From Arthrobacter glacialis (GTDB lineage: Bacteria > Actinomycetota > Actinomycetes > Actinomycetales > Micrococcaceae), in assembly GCF_002909445.1 (NCBI RefSeq), contig NZ_PPXC01000012.1:1-64000 (forward strand): a stretch of 64,000 nucleotides of DNA. Direction: 5' to 3'. How positions within the stretch are numbered: the stretch's first letter is position 1; each line of letters starts with the position of its first letter. The notes under the pieces were generated by a model. The model worked only from the letters and a program-made list of their open reading frames with translations. It was not told the DNA's origin and did no database searches. Positions 36,983-45,599 of this stretch are shown here, in pieces. The position numbers and the translations under genes are program-made.

Positions 36983-37693
36983 ATGGATGGGCTAACTGCC
37001 TCCGACCCGCAAAACATCGCCACGGCCACGGCACCGGCACCGGCACCGATCACCGTTTTTATTCTCGACGATCACGAACTTGTGAGGCGAGGGCTCAAAG
37101 AACTGCTTGAAGGTGAGGGCTTCAAAGTTATTGGGTCCACCGGCTCCGCACTGGAAGCAACCAGGCGCATCCCGGCCCTGCAACCCGACGTTTCGGTATT
37201 GGATGCCCGGCTGCCCGATGGTACCGGCATAGAGGTCTGCCGTGATGTCCGGTCGGTGGATCCCACGTTGCAATGCTTGATTCTCACCAGCTACGACGAC
37301 GAGCAGGCCCTGCGTGGAGCTGTGCTGGCTGGCGCCTCAGGTTACGTGCTGAAGGAAATTGACGGCACGGATCTGCTTTCCTCCCTGCGCCGCACCGCCA
37401 AGGGTGAATCCCTTTTCAACCCCGACGTCCTGGCGAAAGTAGTTCAGGGCCTCGCCGAGCCTGAACGGATGGATCCGCGGATCTCCGCACTGACCCCGCA
37501 GGAAGGGCGCGTACTGAAACTCATTGGACGCGGATTGACCAATCGTGAGATTGGCAGTGAAATGTTTCTGGCCGAGAAAACTGTCAAGAACTATGTGTCC
37601 TCACTACTGGCAAAACTGGGTTTTGAGCGACGCACGCAGGCAGCCATTTTTATCACAGACACCCGATGGCAAGCCCCTGAATATCGTCAATGA
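36983..37693 (+). CDS. DevR/DosR-like response regulator (NarL/LuxR family)
   Basis: A 236-residue two-domain response regulator. The receiver (residues ~22-140) has phospho-acceptor D74, acidic pocket D29-D30, switch T102 and K124. The C-terminal LuxR-type HTH (~165-225, LTPQEGRVLKLIGRGLTNREIGSEMFLAEKTVKNYVSSLLAKLGFERRTQAA) is close to DevR/DosR in pattern. The ATG at 36983 is preceded by GGAGGG. Its 3' end overlaps the 3' end of the opposite-strand kinase gene by seven bases. It is the likely binder of the dyads in this island. Confidence 0.88.
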   Translation: MDGLTASDPQNIATATAPAPAPITVFILDDHELVRRGLKELLEGEGFKVIGSTGSALEATRRIPALQPDVSVLDARLPDGTGIEVCRDVRSVDPTLQCLILTSYDDEQALRGAVLAGASGYVLKEIDGTDLLSSLRRTAKGESLFNPDVLAKVVQGLAEPERMDPRISALTPQEGRVLKLIGRGLTNREIGSEMFLAEKTVKNYVSSLLAKLGFERRTQAAIFITDTRWQAPEYRQ

Positions 37694-39474
37694 GCATCGG
37701 CTGCGGGTACACGCCAGGTCAGCCGGGTTCCGGTATTTTCGCCGCTCTCCAGGTCAAAGGTTCCGTGCAGAATCTCGGCCCGCTGTTCCATGTTCAGCAG
37801 CCCGCTTCGGTGAACCAGATTCCCCACGCCAATGCCGTCGTCGTCAATGGTGACGCTCACATGCTCCGAGGTCACCTCAACGTAAACCTCTATTGCCCCT
37901 GCGTCGGAATGCCGCACGGCGTTGCTTAGCCCTTCGGACAGCACCGCTAGCAGGTGCTTGGCTGTTTCCTCGGAAATCGCAGAGTCTATGGGCCCGGCCA
38001 AATTCAGCCGGGGAGCGAAGGCAAGCGTTTTGGCGGCAGTGCGAACTGTCCTCAGGATCAGGTCGCTCAGCAGCTCCGTCTCACCAGAGCTGACCCGCAA
38101 CGAGTAAATGGTATTTCGCAAGTCCCGAATGGTTTCATCAAGTTCAGTGGTGACAGCCCTAATTCTCTGGGACGCCGTCTTGTCCGTAATGAACCGCTGC
38201 AAACTCTGAATACTGAGGCCTGCGGCGAAGAGACGCTGAATGACCACGTCGTGCAAGTCCCTTGCAATACGGTCCCGATCCGTGAAAACCATGATCTGTT
38301 CACGGAGTCTGTGCGTTCTGGCTAGTTCCAAGGCCAAGGCGACGTGGGATCCAAACACGGCGCTCATCTCCACCACAATCTTGGAGTAGCTCCCAGAGCC
38401 TTGGCTGCGTGCCAGGATCAACAAGCCCTGGTTGGGGCCTTGGGGGCCCAACGCAATGACAATGATCGGCCCAAACGCTGCCCCGTCCTGCGCGCCGAGC
38501 AGATCAGTGGCGTCCTCGAAGACAGTAGGTACGCCGGTCCTTAGGACCTCCGCGATCTCCGGGGAGTCCAAAGCCAGGGAGCGGCCAGCCAGGAGCGGAG
38601 CCCGTTCGCCCGCGGCCGCGGCCACATACAGCTCAGGGCCGAGCTCGGAAGAAACCCCAATCATGGTCAGGGCAGAGTCAGACTCTGCCAAAGCAGTGGC
38701 CGCAATCATGTCCAGACTGCTTTCAGTGATGTTGCGTTCATCATCCATCATCTTGCCTGTGACATCCATGCACGCCTCCAGCCAACGTGAACGGCGCCTC
38801 GCGTCTTCAAACAAACGAGCATTTTCAATGGCAACCCCAGCAGCAGCGGCCAGGGCTACGGCCAATTCCTCATCCTCGGCCGTGAAGTCTTCACCGCCTG
38901 CCTTTTCCGTCAGATACAGGTTCCCAAAAACCTTTCCCCTCACTCGCACGGGGACGCCCAGAAAGGACACCATGGGCGGGTGGTGTTCGGGGAACCCGTA
39001 GGAGGCGGGGTGATCGTGTAAATCGTGCAGTCGCAACGGGTGCGGGTCACTTGTCAACAGGCCCAAGACGCCGTGTCCTGTGGGTAGGGGGCCTATCTTG
39101 GTTATGAGTTCCTGATCTATGCCAACGGTAATGAAATGGCTCAGCGATTGGTCCTCACCAATCACTCCCAGCGCAGCGTAGCGGGCGTTCAAAAGTGTGC
39201 AGGCAGACTTCACCACCCTCTCCAGCACCGCATCCAAGCTGAGATCCTCCGCCACGGAAACCACTGCTTCCAGCAGTCCGCGCATCCTTTCCTGCGTGGA
39301 GAGCAGTTCGCCAGCTCGGTCCACAAACTCCCGCAACAGGTCCTCAATTCGGGTGCCTGCAACGGCCGGCAACAGTGGCACCGACTTGTCCGCATCAGAA
39401 TGCTGCACCAGACCCACCTTCAATCGACCATTGGCCGTTGTGTCAAAAGCCTCAAGAACCCGGCCACTCCTCAC
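37687..39474 (-). CDS. DevS/DosT-like GAF-domain histidine kinase
   Basis: A 595-residue soluble sensor kinase with two GAF domains (~65-215 and ~235-385), a HisKA_3 domain with phospho-acceptor H408 (RDLHDVVIQRLF) and an HATPase domain (N-box GLSNAVRHS, G-box DDGIGVG). In GAF-A the segment FPEHHPPMVSFLGVPV aligns with Mycobacterium DosS FPPYHPPM, whose His is the heme ligand. H165 occupies that position, so heme-based O2/NO/CO sensing is likely. The start is GTG at 39474. It converges on the response regulator gene. Confidence 0.88.
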   Translation of the reverse strand: MRSGRVLEAFDTTANGRLKVGLVQHSDADKSVPLLPAVAGTRIEDLLREFVDRAGELLSTQERMRGLLEAVVSVAEDLSLDAVLERVVKSACTLLNARYAALGVIGEDQSLSHFITVGIDQELITKIGPLPTGHGVLGLLTSDPHPLRLHDLHDHPASYGFPEHHPPMVSFLGVPVRVRGKVFGNLYLTEKAGGEDFTAEDEELAVALAAAAGVAIENARLFEDARRRSRWLEACMDVTGKMMDDERNITESSLDMIAATALAESDSALTMIGVSSELGPELYVAAAAGERAPLLAGRSLALDSPEIAEVLRTGVPTVFEDATDLLGAQDGAAFGPIIVIALGPQGPNQGLLILARSQGSGSYSKIVVEMSAVFGSHVALALELARTHRLREQIMVFTDRDRIARDLHDVVIQRLFAAGLSIQSLQRFITDKTASQRIRAVTTELDETIRDLRNTIYSLRVSSGETELLSDLILRTVRTAAKTLAFAPRLNLAGPIDSAISEETAKHLLAVLSEGLSNAVRHSDAGAIEVYVEVTSEHVSVTIDDDGIGVGNLVHRSGLLNMEQRAEILHGTFDLESGENTGTRLTWRVPAADAH

Positions 39475-39543
39475 AGGCTACCCCCGTTGCCGGCCGGCGT
39501 CCGCGGTCAGCAGGCCAGGCACCTCCCATTGGGGCCGAGGCTG

Positions 39544-39586
39544 GGGACTTTGTACTCTACGTTCACAGGACCAAAGGGCCTAGAGT
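39544..39586 (+). promoter_or_regulatory. Two DevR-box-like sites and -10 of the second PPOX gene
   Basis: GGGACTTTGTACTC (39544-39557) and AGGACCAAAGGGCC (39567-39580) each match six of eight fixed positions of the dyad. TAGAGT (39581-39586) ends seven bases before the ATG, suggesting a leaderless transcript with the first site centred about 43 bases upstream. The region also lies upstream of the divergent kinase gene. Confidence 0.45.
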
Positions 39587-39593
39587 CGATCCC

Positions 39594-40076
39594 ATGACTA
39601 TTAAGACGCCACCATCAGGGACCACACCGGAGATTGACTCGCTGTCACAGGACCAATGCTGGCAATTGCTGCGCGGAGCGGTCATTGGGCGCCTGGCAGT
39701 TGTGACCGAGGATCACCCCGACATTTTTCCCATCAACTACGCAGTGGACAACGAGTCACTCGTGTTTCGAACCGCCGAAGGCACCAAACTCGCCGGCTCC
39801 ACCAGCAACACCCCAGTTGCCTTTGAAATCGATGGCTACGATCCCTCAACAGAGCAGGCGTGGAGCGTTGTTCTGCGGGGCACGGTCCTTGCGATCAGGG
39901 CTGGTTCCGGGCTTGCCGAGGCGGAAACCCTCACACTGGAGCCCTGGCAGGGCGGCATCAAGAACCACCTGATGCGGATCCTGCCCCTGAACCTCAGCGG
40001 CCGGAGGTTCAAGGTCACCCGACCTGATATTTGGAGTACACCTTTGTCCGATGCACGGCGCGCGTCTTTCGAGTAG
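39594..40076 (+). CDS. Pyridoxamine 5'-phosphate oxidase-fold flavin protein, second copy
   Basis: A 160-residue paralog of the protein at 34136. It shares QCWQLLRGAVIGRLAVVTEDHPDIFPINYAVDNESLVFRTAEGTKL, AWSVVLRGT and the C-terminal RILPLNLSGRRF. The frame extends upstream to 39375, but homology begins just after the ATG at 39594 and that ATG sits seven bases from a -10-like TAGAGT. No ribosome site is seen. Divergent from the kinase gene with 119 bases between. Reaction unknown; a redox or F420/FMN-linked role under low oxygen fits the context. Confidence 0.85.
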   Translation: MTIKTPPSGTTPEIDSLSQDQCWQLLRGAVIGRLAVVTEDHPDIFPINYAVDNESLVFRTAEGTKLAGSTSNTPVAFEIDGYDPSTEQAWSVVLRGTVLAIRAGSGLAEAETLTLEPWQGGIKNHLMRILPLNLSGRRFKVTRPDIWSTPLSDARRASFE

Positions 40077-40136
40077 CGCCAGCACGAGCCGCTTGGCTGG
40101 CACTCATGCCAGCCAAGCCTGCCAAGCCTGCCACTA

Positions 40137-41057
40137 TCAAGATGAAGTGGTGCCGGGCCCCAGGATTTCAGTCCCGCTCTTTCCGTCCATGATCGCGCCA
40201 AGATTGTCCAGGGAGCCGATGAGGGCGCGCCCACCACTGGCTGTCACGAAGTCCGCTGCTGCCCTGACCTTGGGCCCAATGGACCCGTCCGGGAAGCAGT
40301 TTCCCTCAATGTCCTGGATTTTCAGGGTCTTGAGGAGTTCTTCGCTCGGCGTCCCAAAATTGCTCATGACACCCTGGACATCCGTCAAAATAACCAGCAT
40401 CTGCGCATCAATGTCGACCGCGACCCTGGCGGCAACGTAGTCCTTGTCCACGATCCCCTCGATCCCACGAAAACCGGGCCCATCGGGCACAACCGGGACG
40501 CCGCCGCCGCCCGCCAGGACCACCGTTGCACCGGCGTCGAGCAGCAACATTGCCTGTGCGCTCTCAAGAATACGGATGGGCAGCGGTGACGGAACCACCC
40601 TGCGCCAACCGGAACCATCGGCTGCGACAGTCCAATCGTGCTTCCTCGCAAGAGCGTGCGCGCCGGACTCGTCATACATTGATCCGACGAACTTCGTCGG
40701 CACCAACAGGCGCGGATCTGTGGGATCCACAAGAGTCCGCGAGACGAGCACCACAACATCCTTGGCCAGTCCCGCGTGGCCCAAGGCTTCCTGCAACCAG
40801 TAACCAATCAGTCCCTGGCTTTCAGCAACCAAGTCCCACAGAGGGTAGGGGGAAGTCAGTGAACTATCATCGCCTGTCTGCATCGCCAACAAGCCAACCT
40901 GCGGACCATTGCCGTGAACAATGACCACCTCATGTTCTGCGGCAAGTGCCACCAGTGCTGGCGCAGCCAAAGCTAGGCGGACGACCTGGGTCTTGGCATC
41001 CGGTATCTCTCCCCGGTGAAGAAGCGCGTTGCCGCCAATAGCTACTACAAGGCGCAT
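40137..41057 (-). CDS. arcC: Carbamate kinase
   Basis: A 306-residue amino-acid-kinase-fold enzyme converting carbamoyl phosphate and ADP to ATP, NH3 and CO2. Family parts are VVAIGGNALL at the start, VIVHGNGPQVGLLA, PYPLWDLVAESQGLIGYWLQ, VVLAGGGGVPV and IVDKDYVAARVA. The ATG at 41057 begins within three bases of the upstream USP stop, so it is co-translated with that gene; the open frame further upstream is USP antisense reading. No arginine deiminase or catabolic ornithine carbamoyltransferase is nearby, so the carbamoyl phosphate source is unclear. Confidence 0.92.
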   Translation of the reverse strand: MRLVVAIGGNALLHRGEIPDAKTQVVRLALAAPALVALAAEHEVVIVHGNGPQVGLLAMQTGDDSSLTSPYPLWDLVAESQGLIGYWLQEALGHAGLAKDVVVLVSRTLVDPTDPRLLVPTKFVGSMYDESGAHALARKHDWTVAADGSGWRRVVPSPLPIRILESAQAMLLLDAGATVVLAGGGGVPVVPDGPGFRGIEGIVDKDYVAARVAVDIDAQMLVILTDVQGVMSNFGTPSEELLKTLKIQDIEGNCFPDGSIGPKVRAAADFVTASGGRALIGSLDNLGAIMDGKSGTEILGPGTTSS

Positions 41058-41059
41058 GC

Positions 41060-42004
41060 TTAGAAACCCCTTGGGGAGATCTGCACAGGCGCTGGCATTT
41101 GCTGGCCTGCGCCCAGGTCCTTGGACTGTTGGGCGGCTGTGCCTGCATATTCCTGTTGCGTTATGACAAGGGGGCACGGAACATCCAAAAGGAGCTGCTG
41201 CGTAACCGAGCCCATGAGCGCATGGTGTGTGGCTCCCCTGCCGCGGTTTCCCACCACGAGCATGGCAGCACCTTTCCCTGCCTCGATGAGCACCTGCGCC
41301 GGCACATCGTGTTGCTCGAATCGATCGAAAACTGTGAGGTGTATGTGCCGGGCACGCACAGCGGCCACAACAGTTTCCAAGATCATGCGCCCCTGCGTGC
41401 CAATTTGCTGATTTTCCAAGGATCCGTCGGCACTGGGATGCACCCACCTTGCCGGGGAATGTGAGACACAAATGACTGTGAGGTCCTGCCGAGTGTGTGC
41501 AGCCTCCGCGGCAGCAAAATACGCGGCGGCCATGGACTCAGGAGAACCATCAATACCAACCACGACGCCGGTACGCACGGAGCTCCCGGGTTCGGGGATG
41601 ACTGCCACGGGACATCGCCCGATCATGGCGAGTTGAACATTGAGCGTGCCGAATTCCTCACCGTAAACATCGGCTGTTCTGTCCGTCCCGACTACCACCA
41701 TGGAGGAACGAGCAGAAAGTTCTGCCAACACTTGGGCAGGCTCGCCAAAGAGGAGGCTGCTGCGCACCTCCACAGCGGGGGCCAACCCGCGCACACTGTT
41801 GGCTTCACTGTCCAACATGCCCTCGAGAGACCCCCGGACACTCTGGTATTCAACCCGCTCCGGCAAGACCAAATAATCCGGCACGGCGTGGACCAGCAGA
41901 AGCGGCAGTTTTTGTCGCTGGGCCCGTCGCGCTGCCCATTCGAGGGCGGCACGACTGGCGGGTGAACCATCCACCCCCACCATTATCTGAGGTTCTAAGA
42001 CCAT
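41060..42004 (-). CDS. Tandem-domain universal stress protein
   Basis: A 314-residue protein with two UspA domains (~5-142 and ~148-290). The second has a full ATP-binding motif G-2x-G-9x-G (GNRGRGATHHALMGSV); the first is degenerate (GTDRTADVYGEEFGT), so only one site may bind ATP. Tandem USPs of this size are typical DosR-regulon members in mycobacteria. It is the first gene of a two-gene unit with carbamate kinase. Confidence 0.9.
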   Translation of the reverse strand: MVLEPQIMVGVDGSPASRAALEWAARRAQRQKLPLLLVHAVPDYLVLPERVEYQSVRGSLEGMLDSEANSVRGLAPAVEVRSSLLFGEPAQVLAELSARSSMVVVGTDRTADVYGEEFGTLNVQLAMIGRCPVAVIPEPGSSVRTGVVVGIDGSPESMAAAYFAAAEAAHTRQDLTVICVSHSPARWVHPSADGSLENQQIGTQGRMILETVVAAVRARHIHLTVFDRFEQHDVPAQVLIEAGKGAAMLVVGNRGRGATHHALMGSVTQQLLLDVPCPLVITQQEYAGTAAQQSKDLGAGQQMPAPVQISPRGF

Positions 42005-42030
42005 GAGTGGTCAGCCTTTCTAGTTTTGCA

Positions 42031-42044
42031 AGGTCAGTGGCTCC
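42031..42044 (-). promoter_or_regulatory. Weak DevR-box-like site upstream of tandem USP
   Basis: AGGTCAGTGGCTCC matches six of eight fixed positions of GGGNCNNNNGNCCC, centred 33 bases before the USP ATG. A further weak candidate is at 42190-42203. Either could be chance. Confidence 0.25.
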
Positions 42045-42435
42045 GGACAATCCCCCACGAATCTCTCGGGCCCGAGTCAGCCCTGGATGACAGTGGATCT
42101 TTAGGTTGATGACATCTGCTGTTACTGACGCTCCCCCAGACCCAGGCGGACTGCGTCACCGGGCACCAGATCCACTACGTCGATTTGGCAGGGATTCGGT
42201 CCCGAAGGGCCACAACCGTGTGCGTGACGCGTGAATGAGTAGCCTCGGCAGCCCGTTCGGCGCGAAATTCATTGCTGAACCCCAATTCGACACTCACCAA
42301 CAACATGACAGCAATGACCACCGAATGCGTGGCATCCCCCAGGAGATTTCAGCACCCTCCACGAGCTGGCCTTATGCGTCCCCAACGCTGAGGTGGCTGG
42401 TTCCGGTGATGGAACGTTGTGTTAGTTTCGCCGCC
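42045..42435. other. Gap between the two USP genes
   Basis: About 390 bases with no recognisable gene. Short frames on both strands lack ribosome sites and family features. It must contain the promoter of the tandem USP unit. Confidence 0.4.
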
Positions 42436-42957
42436 TCAGCTGTCTCTGACGGGAGCGTCGCCGTCCCCATGAGTTGCACCCACCGACACCGGCACCCTCA
42501 CTGCATCCCTCTCACCGTGAACAACCAGGACGGGACAGCTTGCATGTTCGGCGCAGGCCGAACTGACGGATCCCAACAGCATGCCCGCGAATCCACCGTG
42601 TCCACGGGAGCCCACAATGAGCATCCGCGCGGACTTGCTGTGCTCCATCAACACTTTGGCGGGCGTACCGCGGACACACACCCCGCTAAACCCTTCGGGT
42701 GGGTTGCCGCCAAAGGCCTCCTGCACGGCGTCCTTGAGAATCTGGCGTGCACCTTCATCAGGGTCCCAGTCGGGGACTATGTACGAGCCAAAAACCGTCT
42801 CCATGTGCCAAGCCGTGACGGCGGTGATGGTTGCATCCAATGCTTGCGCCAACGTTTGTGCCCACTGGAGTGCCAGCACTGACTGGGGCGATCCGTCCAC
42901 ACCGACCACGATGCGCGGGCCGTCGTGGATTGTCTTTTCTTGCATGGCGTGATCCAT
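42436..42957 (-). CDS. Single-domain universal stress protein
   Basis: A 173-residue UspA protein: RIVVGVDGSPQSVLALQWA at the N-terminus and the ATP-binding GSRGHGGFAGMLLGSVSSACAEHASCPVLVV motif near the C-terminus, followed by a short variable tail. The frame is open to 43026, but the ATG at 42957 has GGGAGAAG directly upstream. It is divergent from the phosphoketolase gene and shares with it a region carrying a perfect DevR-like dyad. Confidence 0.88.
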   Translation of the reverse strand: MDHAMQEKTIHDGPRIVVGVDGSPQSVLALQWAQTLAQALDATITAVTAWHMETVFGSYIVPDWDPDEGARQILKDAVQEAFGGNPPEGFSGVCVRGTPAKVLMEHSKSARMLIVGSRGHGGFAGMLLGSVSSACAEHASCPVLVVHGERDAVRVPVSVGATHGDGDAPVRDS

Positions 42958-43027
42958 TCTTCTCCCGCTTTCGCTTTTCCCAAGTCTTGCTGCTTCAATG
43001 ATCGACGCCGGCGAAGGTTGCTGCACA

Positions 43028-43041
43028 GGGTCAAAAGTCCC
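43028..43041. promoter_or_regulatory. Perfect DevR-box-like dyad between USP and phosphoketolase
   Basis: GGGTCAAAAGTCCC fits all eight fixed positions of GGGNCNNNNGNCCC. Read on the other strand it is GGGACTTTTGACCC, 12 of 14 identical to the core of the mycobacterial DosR consensus. It lies 71 bases from the USP start and 54 from the phosphoketolase start, so it could activate both. Confidence 0.6.
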
Positions 43042-43094
43042 TAACCATCGAGTGCAGATAGTGCCACTCTTGAATTGGCGGACGTGCTACTCCT

Positions 43095-45599
43095 GTGTCC
43101 GTGGGCCTGTCGTTTGGGCCTGAGCCACCACCTGAGGAGACGGAGACAGTCTTGAACAGTCAGCTCGCCCGAAGCAGCCACGGACAGCAAAGCGGTACGG
43201 AATCCAAACAACCAGGACGAGCCGCAGACGAGTTTGCACTCATGAACCGCTATTGGGATGCTGCCAACTATTTGACGGTGGCGCAGATCTACCTTCAAGA
43301 GAATGCTCTTTTGACGTCCCCACTGACGGCGGAGCACATCAAACCACGGTTGCTGGGCCATTGGGGAACCAGCCCAGGACTGTCCTTGATCTACGTCCAT
43401 TTAAATCGGCTCATTCGCAATACCGGGGCCAGAGTCCTGTTCGTGGCCGGCCCCGGACATGGTGGTCCGGCAGTGATCGCCAACCTTTATCTGGAGGGGA
43501 GCTACTCCGAGATCTATCCCCGCGTCAGTCAGGACCCCAAGGGGCTGCTGCGGTTGATCCGGCAGTTTTCCACCCCCGGGGGCATTCCGAGTCATGTAGG
43601 TCCCCCAACACCGGGTTCCATTCATGAGGGCGGGGAGCTGGGCTATTCGCTGGCCCATGCCACGGGTGCAGTCATGGACAACCCGGAACTGATCGTGGCC
43701 TGCGTGATTGGCGACGGGGAAGCAGAAACCGGCCCGCTGGAGGGCGCGTGGAAAGCTCCAGCCTTCATCAACCCACGCCGGGACGGGGCCGTATTGCCCA
43801 TACTTCACCTCAACGGCTACAAGATCTCCGGCCCCACAGTCCTTGGACGCCAATCCGACGAGCAGGTCATGGCGCTGCTGCGCGCACACGGCTGGGACCC
43901 AGTGGTGGTCTCCGGCAGTGATCCTGCCCTGGTTCACCCCATGCTGGCCCAAGCGTTGGACAGCGCGCACGCACGGATTCTGCAGATTCAGGAGCAGGCA
44001 CGCCATACCAGTGCAAGCACTCCTGCACCCTGGCCAGCCATCATCCTGCGCACCCCGAAAGGGTGGACGGGGCCGGACTTTGTTGACGGCGTCGCCATGG
44101 AAGGCACTTTCCGTTCCCATCAGGTCCCGTTGGCAGGCGTTCGCGAAAACCCGGCCCACCTGGCCCAGCTTGAAGCGTGGCTGCGCAGCTACAAACCCGA
44201 AACGCTCTTTGACCCGCAGGGCCGGCTGGTGCCCGATCTGGCGGCCTTGGCCCCCGATGCGGATCTGCGCATGGGCGCCAACCCGTGGGCAAACGGCGGC
44301 TCAGACGTGGCTCCTCTACCGATGCGTCCCTTGGAAAATTACGCCGTGGAGGTTGGCACACCAGGGTCAATGAAACATGAAACCACCAAACCCTTGGGTG
44401 AGATGCTGCGGGATGTTTACACAGACACGGCTCATGATCCCCGTTTCAGGCTGTTTAGCCCGGACGAGACCAACAGCAACCGTTTGGGCGCCGTCTTTGA
44501 AGTCACCGACAGGTGCCTGATGGGGCCGGTGCGGGACGGCGATGACCGCCTTTCCCCGAATGGTCGGGTCATGGAGGTCCTCTCGGAGCATCTGTGCCAG
44601 GGCTGGCTTGAGGGATACGTTCTTAGCGGGCGGTACGGTCTGTTCGCCACCTATGAGGCCTTCGCCATGGTGAGCGCATCCATGACCATCCAGCATGCAA
44701 AATGGCTCCAGCATGCCCGCGAACTGCCATGGCGGCAACCCGTGCCAAGCCTGAACATCATGCTCACCTCAACGTGTTGGCGCAACGACCACAATGGGTT
44801 CAGCCACCAGGGGCCGGGCCTGATCGATACTGTCCTGTCGCTGTCTGGTTCCGTCATTCGCGTCTACCTTCCGCCAGATTCCAACACCTTGCTGGCTGTA
44901 GCAGAACATGTCCTGCTCAGCAAGGACTACGTCAACCTGGTGGTGGTGGACAAGCAGGCCCACCCCCAGTACTTGAATCTGGAGGACGCCCGAAGGCACG
45001 CCGCCGCGGGTGCATCCATCTGGCATTGGGCGGGGAACGAAAGCCAGGCGCGGGAGACTGAGCCGGACATTGTTCTTGCGTGCGCCGGTGACGTCCCTAC
45101 GGAGGAGACGTTGGCTGCAGCGTGGTTGCTCCAGCATCATGTTCCCCAACTTGGGGTGCGCGTGATCAATGTGATGGACGCCTTGGTGCTGCCGCCGCCG
45201 GACGTCCACCCGCACGGCCTGTCCGAGCCTGACTTTGAAAAACTGTTCACCACCAATGGTGAGGTCATTGTGGCGTGGCACGGATACGCCCGCGCGTTCC
45301 ATCAGCTCCTACATGGTCGAGTGAATCCAGGCAGGTTTCATGTTCGCGGCTATAGCGAACAAGGAAGCACCACGACTCCGTTTGACATGGTGGTGCTCAA
45401 CAAGATGAGCCGCTACCACCTTGCCTTGGAAGCCCTGCACCGGGTCAGTGGGCACTTTGACGGTGCTCGGGAACTGGCGGATCATTGCCGGATCATGCTG
45501 GCCGATCACGAAACGTACATTCGCCAGCATCTGGAGGATATGCCGGAGGTTCGCGAATGGGTCTGGACACCCCCAACCGAGATCGGAGATGCGCCATGA
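43095..45599 (+). CDS. xfp: Phosphoketolase
   Basis: An 834-residue thiamine-diphosphate enzyme cleaving xylulose-5-P (and possibly fructose-6-P) to acetyl phosphate. Signatures are GPGHGGPA, EGGELGYSLAHATGAVMDNP and the ThDP-binding IGDGEAETGPLEGAWKA. The C-terminal half has EVLSEHLCQGWLEGYVLSGRYGLFATYEAF and RGYSEQGSTTTPFDMVVLNKMSRYHL. Full length. The start may be GTG 43095 or a TTG at 43152, which has a better purine-rich site. The gene ends in an ATGA overlap with a broken USP gene. Acetyl phosphate could yield ATP via acetate kinase, which is not in the window. Confidence 0.94.
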   Translation: MSVGLSFGPEPPPEETETVLNSQLARSSHGQQSGTESKQPGRAADEFALMNRYWDAANYLTVAQIYLQENALLTSPLTAEHIKPRLLGHWGTSPGLSLIYVHLNRLIRNTGARVLFVAGPGHGGPAVIANLYLEGSYSEIYPRVSQDPKGLLRLIRQFSTPGGIPSHVGPPTPGSIHEGGELGYSLAHATGAVMDNPELIVACVIGDGEAETGPLEGAWKAPAFINPRRDGAVLPILHLNGYKISGPTVLGRQSDEQVMALLRAHGWDPVVVSGSDPALVHPMLAQALDSAHARILQIQEQARHTSASTPAPWPAIILRTPKGWTGPDFVDGVAMEGTFRSHQVPLAGVRENPAHLAQLEAWLRSYKPETLFDPQGRLVPDLAALAPDADLRMGANPWANGGSDVAPLPMRPLENYAVEVGTPGSMKHETTKPLGEMLRDVYTDTAHDPRFRLFSPDETNSNRLGAVFEVTDRCLMGPVRDGDDRLSPNGRVMEVLSEHLCQGWLEGYVLSGRYGLFATYEAFAMVSASMTIQHAKWLQHARELPWRQPVPSLNIMLTSTCWRNDHNGFSHQGPGLIDTVLSLSGSVIRVYLPPDSNTLLAVAEHVLLSKDYVNLVVVDKQAHPQYLNLEDARRHAAAGASIWHWAGNESQARETEPDIVLACAGDVPTEETLAAAWLLQHHVPQLGVRVINVMDALVLPPPDVHPHGLSEPDFEKLFTTNGEVIVAWHGYARAFHQLLHGRVNPGRFHVRGYSEQGSTTTPFDMVVLNKMSRYHLALEALHRVSGHFDGARELADHCRIMLADHETYIRQHLEDMPEVREWVWTPPTEIGDAP

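Noticed and set aside
41058-41471. N-terminal extension of the carbamate kinase frame
   Set aside because: The extension is antisense-type Cys/Arg/His-rich sequence overlapping the USP gene; homology begins at the ATG 41057.
42235-42882. Plus-strand frame opposite the single-domain USP gene
   Set aside because: His/Pro/Arg-rich antisense translation with no domain; the USP on the other strand has a full ATP-binding motif.
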